From Candidatus Poribacteria bacterium (GTDB lineage: Bacteria; Poribacteria; WGA-4E; GCA-2687025): a DNA stretch of 64,000 bases. Below are positions 46,564 through 55,518 of this stretch, one piece after another. How positions within the stretch are numbered: the first letter of the stretch is position 1; every line of letters starts with the position of its first letter. A program made the position numbers and the translations under genes. The stretch is from positions 1 through 64,000 of the forward strand of contig JABGQA010000058.1 of the NCBI GenBank assembly GCA_018644665.1. Direction: 5' to 3'. The notes below the pieces were generated by a model. It was not told the origin of the DNA. It did not search any database and saw nothing but the letters and a program-made list of their open reading frames with translations.

Positions 46564-47564
46564 ACTGCGGGCTCCTTCACGTGGAGGAGGCATCGCGCGG
46601 AGTGACCGGCCTCGACGTCGAGCAGTTCCGGCATCTGCGAGCAGGCGTCCATGCGATCGGCGCACCTTGGGCCGAATGCGCACCCCTCGGGGAGCGCGAG
46701 CGGGTGTGGCACACGGCCGGGGATGGACATCAACGGCTCGTCCGACGCGCTCCCCAGCGTGGGCACGGAGGCCAGAAGTCCGCGTGTGTACGGGTGCAAC
46801 GGGTTCGCGAAGATGCTCTGCACATCCCCGCGCTCGACCACACGACCCGCATACATGACAACCACCTCATCCGCCACGGACGCGACGACGCCGAGGTCGT
46901 GTGTGATGAGCAGAATCGCCATGCCCATCTCGTCCTGTAGCTCATGCATCAGGTCGAGAACCTGCGCCTGTATGGTCACATCCAGGGCGGTCGTGGGCTC
47001 GTCGGCGATGAGCAGGTCGGGCCGGCACGACAGGGCCATGGCGATCATCGCGCGCTGACGCATTCCCCCCGAGAGTTGGTGGGGGTACTCGTCCACGCGC
47101 TGGCGTGGAGCAGGGATGCTCACACGCTCGAGCATCTCGATGGCGAGTTCCTTCGCCTCCTTGCGGCCGAGCCGCTGGTGCAGGCGGATCGCCTCGCAGA
47201 TCTGGTTCCCGATAGTGTAGACGGGGTTCAGAGACGTCATCGGTTCTTGGAACACGATCGCTATCTCGTTCCCGCGTATCGACCGCATCTCCTCCCCGCG
47301 GGGCGGCAACTGCGCTATATCGACCGGGTCGCTCGCGTTCGCGCGGTGGTAGAGGATCTCGCCGGATTCGATGCGCCCTGGAGAGCCGACCAACTGCAAG
47401 ATCGACAGCGCCGTCACACTCTTCCCGCAGCCGCTCTCGCCAACGACCGCGAGCGTCTTGCCGCGCGGTATCTCGAAGCTGACGCCGTTCACGGCGCGGA
47501 CGACGCCGTCCTCTGTCGGGAAGACCGTGTGGAGGTCGTTGAGCTGTATGAGCGGTGTCGGCAA
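46560..47564 (-). CDS. ABC transporter ATP-binding protein (OppD/DppD-like)
   Basis: A 334-residue ATPase, first gene of the importer operon. Walker [14 protein letters not shown], signature [17 protein letters not shown], Walker B DLLIADEP, and the C-terminal [14 protein letters not shown]ys motif. It begins at TTG, preceded by GGGAGG four bases upstream. With OppF it energises transport through the two permeases. Having both ATPases first and permeases last is the reverse of the common opp gene order. Confidence 0.92.
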   Translation of the reverse strand: MPTPLIQLNDLHTVFPTEDGVVRAVNGVSFEIPRGKTLAVVGESGCGKSVTALSILQLVGSPGRIESGEILYHRANASDPVDIAQLPPRGEEMRSIRGNEIAIVFQEPMTSLNPVYTIGNQICEAIRLHQRLGRKEAKELAIEMLERVSIPAPRQRVDEYPHQLSGGMRQRAMIAMALSCRPDLLIADEPTTALDVTIQAQVLDLMHELQDEMGMAILLITHDLGVVASVADEVVVMYAGRVVERGDVQSIFANPLHPYTRGLLASVPTLGSASDEPLMSIPGRVPHPLALPEGCAFGPRCADRMDACSQMPELLDVEAGHSARCLLHVKEPAV

Positions 47565-47747
47565 GTCGCCTCCCTGCGAGCGTGTCGGGCGCGCATACGA
47601 TAGGAGTTTCCGCGCGCGCGAACAACGGCGCCATGCGCCCGAGAGGCACGCGCAGCGACTCGGCGGCCGCAGGCGTCGCTGACGATGGCGCAGGGAGCGT
47701 ACGGTGACCGGAGATGACCGCCGTGTAGGGTCGGCGCCGCACGTTGG

Positions 47748-48569
47748 CTAGCGCGTGTACTGGGCTTTGAGCACGCTCCAGCGGGTCGGGCTCATCCCCT
47801 CGGCGTCCACCAGAAGGTCCTCGACCCCGCGTTGCACCGCCTTGATCTCCGTCTGCGTCAGGCCGCGATCGTAGAGGACGAACTCGTCCATCTCACCGCT
47901 GTAGAACCACTTTAGGTCCAGAGGTTCCTCCGCGCCCAGCAGGAGGTCGTCGGTGTTCGGGACGAGGTTTTGGCCCTGGTCATCGTGGTCGATGAGCACC
48001 TCGCCGTTGAGGTAGACCGTCCACCACTCGTCGATCTGGTAGGACACGGCCACGTGCTGCCATTCCTTGGGTCGTATGAGCTTCGGGCTCTGCTCGGGTG
48101 TGATGCGCTTCTCTGACAGCCGCCACGCCATCCAGACGAGCCCGCCGGGGTTGATGAGTACCTCGAAGAACTCTTCGGTGTCCTGTCCCTTGGCGGCGAT
48201 AATCTGCCAGATCCCAATGCCCAGCGTGAGCGTCGGTCGAATCCACGCGGCGACGGTGACCCCTTCCGTGAAGTTGAAGTCCGCGTGGTGCGGGACGCGG
48301 ATGTAACCATCCTCTCCGCCGAAGTCCACGCCGCCGCCATACTGGCCGTTGCTCCACGTAACATCGCCAAGCATCGCGCCTACGTGTCCCGTGCCGCGCG
48401 GATCAGAGACGCTCGCGCCGACGCCCTCGTCGAACGGGAAGTAGACGACCAGGCCCTCCACGTCCTGAGCTCGGGCTAGGCCCGGGAGAACGAGAGTTGC
48501 GGTGACGCTGAGTAACAGCACGGCAGCAGAGGCGCGGCACGTCCACGCCGGCAGGCATCTTCGTCGCAT
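47748..48569 (-). CDS. Secreted LamG-domain protein, third tagged member
   Basis: A 273-residue exported protein: signal peptide (about 1-35, ending GLARAQ), then LamG with YFPFDEGVGASVSDPRGTGH, VDFGGEDGYIRV, WIRPTLTL, WQHVAVSYQ and MDEFVLYDRGLTQTEI. The C-terminus (LLVDAEGMSPTRWSVLKAQ) keeps the VDA-G-W-LK spacing of the two tandem LamG proteins at 25.9-27.6 kb but with different LamG sequence. Probably a surface glycan-binding protein. Transcribed alone. Confidence 0.83.
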   Translation of the reverse strand: MRRRCLPAWTCRASAAVLLLSVTATLVLPGLARAQDVEGLVVYFPFDEGVGASVSDPRGTGHVGAMLGDVTWSNGQYGGGVDFGGEDGYIRVPHHADFNFTEGVTVAAWIRPTLTLGIGIWQIIAAKGQDTEEFFEVLINPGGLVWMAWRLSEKRITPEQSPKLIRPKEWQHVAVSYQIDEWWTVYLNGEVLIDHDDQGQNLVPNTDDLLLGAEEPLDLKWFYSGEMDEFVLYDRGLTQTEIKAVQRGVEDLLVDAEGMSPTRWSVLKAQYTR

Positions 48570-48701
48570 GGAGTCCTCTCTTGGGGTGGCGCGCCAGAGC
48601 GCACGCCTATCGGCGGTCCATGATAGGATAGCCCATCGTCACGACGCGCCATAGCGTGCTACCCCGCACGCTTCGAGGCCGACCCGGCCCAAGGAACCGA
48701 C

Positions 48702-49559
48702 TTGCTTAGTCTCGCGCTTCACGTGGTCTTCGGGTCCGGCTTTGGTCTGGGCGTCAAGGCGGCCTCGATGCGGCGCCACGACATGCTCACGGTAGGCGCC
48801 CTCAACTACATCTGCGCGGGAGTGATCGCGACGGTCTGGGTGCTCGCGCGCGGGACCTTGGACGCAGGCTGGTCGGGTGGGGTGTACGGGACGCTCAACG
48901 GTGTCGGCTACTTCGTGACGTACTTCTTCCTGCTGTTCGCCATCCGTCACCAGGGCATCGCGGCCACGCGGGCGATCGGTCAGCTCGCGATTCTGATCCC
49001 CATCCTCGCGTCCGTGCTCCTGTGGGGCGAATACCCGACGTACGTCCAACTGATCGGGCTCGCCGTCGCGGGGGCGTCGATGCTGCTGCTCATTGATGCG
49101 CGCAAGAACCTCCTCGGCGAGATCGTGCACGGCGCGCGGTGGCGCCTCCTGGCGTTCCTCCTGCTGTCGGGTTCGTTCCGTGTGTTTGCGAAGGCGTTCT
49201 CAGTCGCGGCTCAGCCGCAGGAGAAGGCGTTCTATGTGTGGATGGTGTTCGTGTCGTCCGGCGCCATCTCGCTCGCAGTTCTTCTGAGCCGGAGACGTCT
49301 TCCCAGCCTCGGCGCACTCCTGTGGGGCGCGCAGATCGGCGCGTGCAATTGCGTCCAGGTCTGGTTCCTGCTTCACGCGCTGGAGCAGCTTCCCGGCGTG
49401 GTCGTCTTCCCTGTCGCAGCGTGTGGGGCTCTCGTGATGACCGCGGCCATCGCCATCGCCCTGCTAGGCGAACGCCCAACGTTGCGCATGTACGCGGGCA
49501 TCGCAGCGTCCGCCGTCGCCGTGGTGCTGCTGAATGCGCGGGCCGCACCGCCGACGTAG
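48702..49559 (+). CDS. EamA/DMT-like drug-metabolite transporter
   Basis: A 285-residue membrane protein with about ten predicted helices in two halves. The pattern (LNYICAGVIATVWVLARG, ATRAIGQLAILIPILASVLL, WGEYPTYVQLIGLAVAGASM, ALLGERPTLRMYAGIAASAV) matches the EamA/DMT superfamily. The TTG start follows AAGGAA by five bases. Substrate unknown; export of amino acids or metabolites is typical. Convergent with the glycoside-hydrolase-like gene, only ten bases away. Confidence 0.75.
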   Translation: MLSLALHVVFGSGFGLGVKAASMRRHDMLTVGALNYICAGVIATVWVLARGTLDAGWSGGVYGTLNGVGYFVTYFFLLFAIRHQGIAATRAIGQLAILIPILASVLLWGEYPTYVQLIGLAVAGASMLLLIDARKNLLGEIVHGARWRLLAFLLLSGSFRVFAKAFSVAAQPQEKAFYVWMVFVSSGAISLAVLLSRRRLPSLGALLWGAQIGACNCVQVWFLLHALEQLPGVVVFPVAACGALVMTAAIAIALLGERPTLRMYAGIAASAVAVVLLNARAAPPT

Positions 49560-49569
49560 CCCGCACTGA

Positions 49570-50802
49570 CTATGGGGCGAGGAAGATGTCACCGTCCGCG
49601 GCCGCCACGGTGTGGACGCGCCCTCGGATCCCCGTCGCGCGACTGATGCGCTCCTCGTCGAACCGGACCGCAGCTGGACGCCCACCCATCGGGTTGTAGA
49701 CGACTGTGCCGCGTTCGAACTCGCGGCGCATCGTCCCGTCGTCCTGCTCCACCCCCATCGCGAGGGGTCTCCCGAGTCCCTTCTCCCAGAACGCATACCA
49801 GTTGTGCAGGTGGTCTGCCGTCGGTAGGGGGTTGGGGTCGGAGAACAGGCAGTACCCGTCCGATGTCGTCAGCGCGAGAGTCGTCGTGGCCCGCATCAGG
49901 TGGAGGTCGTCCCTGGATTCGTGGAACCACGTCTCCAGGCAATTCATGCGCGGTTCGCGCAGGCTGCTCTCGGCCCACGCGAGGGTGCCCGCGAGCCGAC
50001 GCCAGTCGTCCGCACTCTCCGACCTGTACGCCTCCATGAAGAGGCCGTTCACGTACGGCGCCGACTCGGGGACGCGCCGGTCGTTCGAGTTCACGATGAT
50101 AAGCGCGTCCGGCCCGACCGCCTGGCGCACCTCGCGCAGCAACGCGAGTCTGTCCGGGTCGTCGGTCCACCAGTCCAGCAGGACCCCATCGACAACGCCG
50201 GTTCCGACCGCCGCGCCCGAGCGCGCCGCGACATGCGCGCGGTATTCCGGGTCTGCATAGTCCAGCAGGTGGTAGCCGCCCTCCTCCCAGCCAGCGACGC
50301 GCTCGCCGTCGACGTCTCTGAGCCACCACCGATGATCCTCGGGTAGGAAGCCGGGGAAGGCATCGCGGTATCGGATCTCGGCGATCAGGACGATGTGGGG
50401 GTTCAGCGCGACCAGCCGCTCCCGCGTCCGTTTCGCCGAGACGATGCTCTCGTCGGTGAACCCGTCCGCGGTGCCAGTCGTGTGCGACGCCCACGCGAGG
50501 CCGTAGAACCACGGCGAGGTCCACACGAGATCGTGCCGGGCAACCGTCGTCCAGCGCTCCTCGTCCAGCAGGTTGTCGGCCGGGCTCCACGCCTGGAACA
50601 CGGATGCGAACGTCCGGGCGGCGACCCGTTCCCGCACGTCCCCTGTGCTGACCGACGCCGGCTGATTGGCGTCATGAGCTTCGAGCATGGGCGCGGACGC
50701 TAGAGACGCGACGACGACGCACACCAGGCTGAGTAACGGGCACGAACGGCGCTCCGATAGGGGCGGCGCGACCTCAGTCGCATCTCCGAGTCTGTCGTGC
50801 AT
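49570..50802 (-). CDS. Secreted glycoside-hydrolase-like TIM barrel protein
   Basis: A 410-residue exported protein with a hydrophobic signal stretch (about 20-42, CPLLSLVCVVVASLASAP). The core reads as a TIM barrel of the unclassified GHL type: WTSPWFYGLAW, HIVLIAEIRYRDAFPGF, DGVLLDWWTDDPDRL, ALIIVNSND and a late MGGRPAAVRFDEE strand. The candidate acid/base pairs are in LLDWW and MEAYRSES, but I cannot assign a family. GGAG lies seven bases before the ATG. It overlaps the RRM gene by 29 bases, so the two may be coupled. Confidence 0.7.
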   Translation of the reverse strand: MHDRLGDATEVAPPLSERRSCPLLSLVCVVVASLASAPMLEAHDANQPASVSTGDVRERVAARTFASVFQAWSPADNLLDEERWTTVARHDLVWTSPWFYGLAWASHTTGTADGFTDESIVSAKRTRERLVALNPHIVLIAEIRYRDAFPGFLPEDHRWWLRDVDGERVAGWEEGGYHLLDYADPEYRAHVAARSGAAVGTGVVDGVLLDWWTDDPDRLALLREVRQAVGPDALIIVNSNDRRVPESAPYVNGLFMEAYRSESADDWRRLAGTLAWAESSLREPRMNCLETWFHESRDDLHLMRATTTLALTTSDGYCLFSDPNPLPTADHLHNWYAFWEKGLGRPLAMGVEQDDGTMRREFERGTVVYNPMGGRPAAVRFDEERISRATGIRGRVHTVAAADGDIFLAP

Positions 50803-51199
50803 GCTGCGGCTCCAGCGGAAACGGGCAGGCCGTGGCCTGCCCGTCGGAAGTCGTGTGCATCGGGTCCGCCGTCTCCCAGCGGTCGCCGCCACCCCGGTAG
50901 CCGCCGCCACCACCACCACCACCGCCACCGCGGTAGCCGCCGCCGCCGCCGCCGCCACCGCCACGGGCGGGACGCGGATTGGCAACGTCGACGCGGATCT
51001 CGCGGCCGTCGACGTCGACGCCGTTGAGGCCCTCAATGGCCTTCGCAGCGGAGTCGTCGTCGGTGAATTCGACGAAGGCGAAGCCCTTGCCCTCGATGAC
51101 GGTGACGTCCGAAACCTCGCCGTATTCCTCGAACACGCTGGTGAGGCCGTCCGCGGTCGTTTGATAGTTCAGATTGCCGACGTAAAGGCGCTTGGCCAT
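50774..51199 (-). CDS. RRM RNA-binding protein with Gly/Arg-rich tail
   Basis: A 141-residue protein with a single RNA recognition motif: RNP2 LYVGNLNY (residues about 5-12) and RNP1 KGFAFVEF (about 41-48). The tail has two poly-Gly runs separated by YRGGG, as in bacterial glycine-rich RNA-binding proteins linked to cold response. The start is the ATG with GGAG ten bases upstream; a 105-codon extension in frame upstream is not supported. The long leader upstream contains structured elements. Confidence 0.9.
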   Translation of the reverse strand: MAKRLYVGNLNYQTTADGLTSVFEEYGEVSDVTVIEGKGFAFVEFTDDDSAAKAIEGLNGVDVDGREIRVDVANPRPARGGGGGGGGGYRGGGGGGGGGGYRGGGDRWETADPMHTTSDGQATACPFPLEPQHARQTRRCD

Positions 51200-51715
51200 C
51201 GTGCCGTATCTCCGTTCGCGTAACATGGTCGATCGCGACCCGATCCGGCGACCGGACACTGGGGCCGCTGCTTCCATGGCCGCACAGAGGGTGCGCGGTT
51301 CATTGACGCGGGGTAGAAGAGGATTAGCGCCGTGCGGGTTGCGGGGCCGTGCGGAAAAGCGGGTCGAGAGCCGAGACAGGCGGGACTCGAACCCGCCGAA
51401 TAGCAGGACCGAGCCGTCGGTCATGTGGCACAAATCATCGCTCTTGCCGAACCGGAACCGAGACACCGAGTCGTCGCCCAGATCTTCTGCCCGTTCCCAA
51501 CGAAGTGAGTCCACCCGCGCTCACGTCGAGTCGCCAGGGCTCGCCCATGTGAACGAACACTCGTTCACGGGCATGGTGCCATGGAAGCATAGACCTGTCC
51601 ACCCGTGCTGATCGGCGGTGGCGGGACGCAGGCGGCCACGATGGACTGGCGTTACCATTGGCTCACGCGCGCGGCCGACCCCGGCCGGTCACCCGCAAGT
51701 CGCAACGGGAGCAGG
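51200..51715. other. 516-bp non-coding divergent region between RRM and MFS genes
   Basis: Lies between the leftward RRM gene and the rightward MFS gene. It contains a perfect 8-bp hairpin at 51549-51568 and, on the minus strand, a T-arm-like GCGGGTTCGAGTCCCGC (51381-51397) without a matching acceptor or anticodon arm. It probably holds the promoters and a long 5-prime leader of the RRM gene. No complete gene is seen. Confidence 0.55.
51549..51568. repeat. Perfect 8-bp hairpin in the RRM/MFS divergent region
   Basis: GTGAACGA / TCGTTCAC with an ACAC loop. The strong symmetry suits a regulator site or a transcribed hairpin. There is no T tract. Confidence 0.5.
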
Positions 51716-52939
51716 ATGAGCGAAGAGGCAGAGCAACCGAACCCCACGCCCTCCGCGCTGCGGTCCCCGGCGTTCCGGTGGTACCTCGCCGGCCGCGTGA
51801 CGGGCTCGCCCACGGGTCCGTTGCGCCAGGTCGTCGAGGGCTGGTTGATGTACCAGATGACGGGCTCGGCGATGGCGCTGGCGTGGGTCAGTTCTTCCCG
51901 CGCGATAGCGATGTTCCTGGTCGCTCCGTTTGGTGGCGTGCTCTCCGACCGCTTCGAAAAGCGTTGGATGATGCTGGCCGCACGCGCCGTTCTCATCACC
52001 AACGCCCTTGCCGTCGTCGCTCTCCTGTACTTCGACGCCCTGCGTCCGTGGCATCTCGCGGCGGTCGCCCTGATCGAGGGTATAGCCTTCGCGCTCATTG
52101 CGCCTGCGATGCGCAGCGTCGTCCCTGAGCTTGTGCCGCGCGATTCCTTGATGAACGCCATATCGATGGGGGCGGTCGTGGAAGGCGCGATGGCGATCGC
52201 CGGTGGCGCCATCGCAGGGATTCTCATCGAGTCGGTCACGCCGGCGGCCGTCTATCTCGCCGTATGCGGTCTGCTGGGCGCGTCGTGCTATACGCTCTTC
52301 AAGCTTCCGCCGGGGCTGCGGGCCGGAAGGCGGCCGCGCAAAGTGGTAAACGACCTGTATTACGGCGTGCGCCACATGTTCGGTCGGCCGGTGCTCGTCG
52401 CGCTCGTGGGGCTGTCGTTCGCGCGCAATCTCTTCGGCCAGCCGTATCGTACGTTCCTCCCAGCGTACGCGCAGGACCACCTCAGCCTCGACGCGCGCGG
52501 TCTCGGGGCTCTGACCTCGGCTATGGGCGTGGGATCGCTCGTAAGTTCGCTGGTCGCCGCATCACTTGGCAACACACGTCACAAGGGCCGGATGCTCCTT
52601 GGCGCAGGCGTGGCCACCGGAGCGAGTCTCATCCTCCTCGTAACCCTTCACAACGTGCCGGCCGCGTTCGTACTAGTTGCCCTCGCGGCTGGGTTCGGCA
52701 GCATGTCGATGCTTCTCACGAACACCCTGATGCAGTCCGAGTGCAAGCCGCAGTTCCGAGCGCGCGTATCCAGCCTGGGCATGATGCTTCGCAGCCTGTC
52801 GGGTCTCGGCGTTCTTCCTGCGGGCGCCCTGGCGGATCGCGTGGGTGTGCCGACGGTCATCGGCGTGATGGCGGCGCTCCTGGTCGTCACATACGCGGCG
52901 GTCGGGGTCAGACGAAGCGACCTGCGGCGCTTAGGCTGA
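51716..52939 (+). CDS. MFS transporter (EntS-like exporter)
   Basis: A 407-residue major facilitator with 12 predicted helices. Motif-like segments: FGGVLSDRFEKRWMML (motif A), VPRDSLMNAISMGAVVEGAM and LSGLGVLPAGALADRVG (second motif A). It resembles the MFS_3/EntS group, which exports siderophores, macrolides or other small molecules. Start: ATG with GGGAG upstream; the longer frame from 51605 is not supported. Confidence 0.85.
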   Translation: MSEEAEQPNPTPSALRSPAFRWYLAGRVTGSPTGPLRQVVEGWLMYQMTGSAMALAWVSSSRAIAMFLVAPFGGVLSDRFEKRWMMLAARAVLITNALAVVALLYFDALRPWHLAAVALIEGIAFALIAPAMRSVVPELVPRDSLMNAISMGAVVEGAMAIAGGAIAGILIESVTPAAVYLAVCGLLGASCYTLFKLPPGLRAGRRPRKVVNDLYYGVRHMFGRPVLVALVGLSFARNLFGQPYRTFLPAYAQDHLSLDARGLGALTSAMGVGSLVSSLVAASLGNTRHKGRMLLGAGVATGASLILLVTLHNVPAAFVLVALAAGFGSMSMLLTNTLMQSECKPQFRARVSSLGMMLRSLSGLGVLPAGALADRVGVPTVIGVMAALLVVTYAAVGVRRSDLRRLG

Positions 52940-52968
52940 GTCGACCTATACGACCTGCGTCACCGGCA

Positions 52969-53262
52969 TCACTTCCGCTGCGTGCCGTTCACGGCCGTCA
53001 TCAGGGAATCCAAGGCGAGCGCCAACTGGTGAGGCGCGTTGATGAGTCCGCCCGGCATAACCGCCTGCCGATACTCGCGCGCGACCTTGTTCAGTGCCGC
53101 GAGGACGCGCTTGTGGGAGATTTCGATCGACTCGAGACGATGCAATTCGTCGATCATGTCCTTGCCCACCACCATCCCCGACTCGACGACCATCGTCGCG
53201 CTGGGCTCCCGGCGTTCGACCTCGCCGCTGTCCGTTCCCGTGTGAGAGATCGAGAAGTTCAT
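52969..53262 (-). CDS. Small unknown protein
   Basis: 97 residues, unknown function. The sequence is acidic-to-neutral with a helical C-terminal half (DMIDELHRLESIEISHKRVL). GGAGGG four bases before the ATG gives a strong start; the much longer frame upstream is not real. No signal peptide. Divergent from the DUF402 gene; the intergenic gap is 219 bases. Confidence 0.7.
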   Translation of the reverse strand: MNFSISHTGTDSGEVERREPSATMVVESGMVVGKDMIDELHRLESIEISHKRVLAALNKVAREYRQAVMPGGLINAPHQLALALDSLMTAVNGTQRK

Positions 53263-53481
53263 GCTACCCTCCTCAACAGTCTCCGCCGAACGCGTTGCGC
53301 GCCGACGTGACGACCCGTTCGTGTATGAAGCAACGACCGTGCCAGGCGGCGCGGTTGCAGGCTTGACGCCCGTGCTGCTCGGTCGCCTGCAGCATACGCG
53401 ACTGGGAGCCGCAACGCAGGTGTGCTCCCAGACGCCCGCGAATGAACACTTTTCCTGGTCGCGGCTCATGCCACGGACATC

Positions 53482-54000
53482 GTGAGGCGTATTGTGGCCC
53501 ATTGCCTGGCACTGGAAGTGGCGCGCTCGGACGGCTCCTTCAAGTGGAGTCAGCCGCTCCACGTGCTGGAACGCCGTGGCGCGATGATCGTCGGCGAATG
53601 GCGCGTGGGTGATGAGGTGATCGAGGGATCGAAGACGCTCATCCAGCCCGCGACGGCGTGCATCGTTCTCTGGACCGACCGCTGGTACAACGTCATCCAC
53701 AACTCCGTCCCCATGTACGACCGGGTGTGGTACTGCAACGTCGCGACGCCCGCCGTCTTGGACGGTGACACGCTCCGCTATACCGACATGGACCTCGACA
53801 TCGCCGTAACGACCGACGGCGAGGTGCAGGTGCTGGACGAGGACGAGTTCGACACCAACCAGGCGCGCTACGGGTACCCAGAGCCCGTGACACGGGCGGC
53901 GCGCGAGGGCCTGGCAGAGGCCCTGGATCTGATCCGTCGCCGCGTGTTCCCGTTCGCCCACGCCGACCTGACGACGCTCTACATACCCTCGACTGTGTGA
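53482..54000 (+). CDS. DUF402/FomD-like protein
   Basis: A 172-residue DUF402-family protein, typified by WTDRWYNVIHNSVPMYDRVWYCNVATP, the D-x-D metal-type motif YTDMDLDIAV and VLDEDEFD near residue 115. FomD-like proteins hydrolyse nucleoside diphosphates or related cytidylyl intermediates. The GTG start lacks a strong ribosome site. Divergent from the small protein gene at 52969-53262. Confidence 0.8.
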   Translation: MRRIVAHCLALEVARSDGSFKWSQPLHVLERRGAMIVGEWRVGDEVIEGSKTLIQPATACIVLWTDRWYNVIHNSVPMYDRVWYCNVATPAVLDGDTLRYTDMDLDIAVTTDGEVQVLDEDEFDTNQARYGYPEPVTRAAREGLAEALDLIRRRVFPFAHADLTTLYIPSTV

Positions 54001-54049
54001 ATTCGCCGATTCGGGTCCGCGCCCGCTACGACGTCGGCGCGGGCGCCGC

Positions 54050-55105
54050 CTAGGTCCACCCCTCCTCGTACCCGGTCTCGTACATCGCTACGACGTTCTC
54101 AGGCGGCCCGACCGCCTGGACATTATGGCATGGCGTCATGACATACCCGCCATGCGCGCCGAGGATGCGGATGTTCTCGCACACCTCCTCACGGACCTCC
54201 GCGACCGTCCCGAACGGCAGCGTGTACTGGTTGTCGACGCCGCCTTCGAAAACGAGGGCCGCGCCGAAGTCACGAGAGAGCCCCTCGCGGTCCATGCCGT
54301 CGCACCGCCACTGGATGGGATTCACGATATCCGCGCCCATCTCGATGAGATCGGGCAGGATTTCGCGGATAGCACCGTCGCTGTGGGTGTTCACGCGGGC
54401 GCCCGCCTCGTGGGCGAGGTCCATCATCCGGCGCATGTACGGGAAGAAGAACTCCTCCAGATGCTCGCGTGAGTAGAGGAGGCGGTCCTGAGCGCCCATG
54501 TCCTCCGCGACCGACGTGACGTGCACCTCGCCCGGAGCCTGCTCGTAGATGCGGCGGGTGTTCTCGTAGCAGAACCCGTACAGCTTCTCCATGCAGTAGT
54601 GGACGATGTCCGGGTGTTCGACGAGGTCGATGTAAGCCTGCTCCTCGCCACGTAGCCGCTTGTAGTGCAGATACGGCTCGGACCCGCCTCCGGCTATCAC
54701 GCGGTCGCGCGCCGCCTCGACTTGCCGTGGAATCCCGGAGTAGTCGTTCCAGTCGACGGACGGCCAGGTGTAGTTCGCGTCGATTTCGGCGACCGACCCG
54801 TACTGCGCCAGCGGGTGATACACGCACTCGACGTACGCCCCCGTCCCGTAGTCGACGGTTCGCGACCGACACCCGTAGATGTCCTCGCCAGTCTTCGGCG
54901 CGGGCCCCGCGTAGGACGGTCCGACGCCAGCCGTTGTGTCTATGTGCAGACGCTCGTACATCTCCGCGGCGTCGCAGTCGAGATGGTCCAGCAGCTTACG
55001 CGTGGCCTCACCTGTGGCGCGGTAGTACATGGGCATCCGATCCGGGGGATCACGATTGACCACGGCGAGCCAGCGTTCTCGAGGCGTCATCGCATCTTGC
55101 GGCAT
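54050..55105 (-). CDS. Uroporphyrinogen decarboxylase (URO-D) superfamily protein
   Basis: A 351-residue TIM-barrel protein of the URO-D/methylcobalamin:CoM methyltransferase-like superfamily. It begins MPQDAMTPRERWLAVVNRDPPDRMP, has the glycine-rich SDGAIREILPDLIEMGADIVNP loop, GGVDNQYTLPFGT and HGGYVMTPCHNVQ. Poribacterial relatives are, as I recall, numerous and rarely true HemE. Possibly a methyl or decarboxylase enzyme on small acids. The chosen start has GGAGGG at suitable spacing; the ATG nine bases before is too close. Confidence 0.85.
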   Translation of the reverse strand: MPQDAMTPRERWLAVVNRDPPDRMPMYYRATGEATRKLLDHLDCDAAEMYERLHIDTTAGVGPSYAGPAPKTGEDIYGCRSRTVDYGTGAYVECVYHPLAQYGSVAEIDANYTWPSVDWNDYSGIPRQVEAARDRVIAGGGSEPYLHYKRLRGEEQAYIDLVEHPDIVHYCMEKLYGFCYENTRRIYEQAPGEVHVTSVAEDMGAQDRLLYSREHLEEFFFPYMRRMMDLAHEAGARVNTHSDGAIREILPDLIEMGADIVNPIQWRCDGMDREGLSRDFGAALVFEGGVDNQYTLPFGTVAEVREEVCENIRILGAHGGYVMTPCHNVQAVGPPENVVAMYETGYEEGWT

Positions 55106-55518
55106 TGCGTGCATCCCTCCAGACGTGTGCGGAAGGCGGATACGGCGTGCCCCTACAATAGCGCGCTCGTGGAAGGGCGGTGAGGAGGGATCGCTTCACA
55201 CGCGGCAGGGCGTCCGTGCGGGGCCGAGGGAGCCCGACGGACCCCCGGGTGCATGTGGCGCTGGTATGGCGCTGCGGCCGCTTAGGGACAGTGGTGAGCG
55301 TCGGGTGCGTGACCCCATGCTCCGCGACTGGCCACGCCCCGGGCGGCGCCCAGCCGGTGCGGCCGGGCGATTCTCATACGTCGCCGACGCAGCACGATGC
55401 AGGTAGCGGCCCGCGTACCTGGCTGAGACGCATTTCGCCGTAACGGTTTCTCAGCAGGTCTCGTAGGCCCGTTCAGACGCGCGTGAGACTCGCACGAGAC
55501 CTGGTAGGAGACACAGGA
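55106..55518. other. 413-bp divergent intergenic region with a 10-bp inverted repeat
   Basis: Between the leftward URO-D gene and the rightward HTH gene. The listed reading frames are not protein-like. The only clear structure is the perfect inverted repeat at 55455-55503 next to the HTH gene start. Confidence 0.55.
55455..55503. promoter_or_regulatory. Inverted repeat at the HTH gene start
   Basis: CAGGTCTCGT (55455-55464) is exactly inverted at ACGAGACCTG (55494-55503), with 29 bases between, ending 15 bases before the HTH gene ATG and just before its GGAG. Position and symmetry suggest an autoregulatory operator or an attenuator hairpin. Confidence 0.5.

Noticed and set aside
51370..51460. 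tRNA or tmRNA on the minus strand
   Set aside because: The T-arm pattern is perfect, but there is no matching 7-bp acceptor stem, no D arm and no proper anticodon loop.
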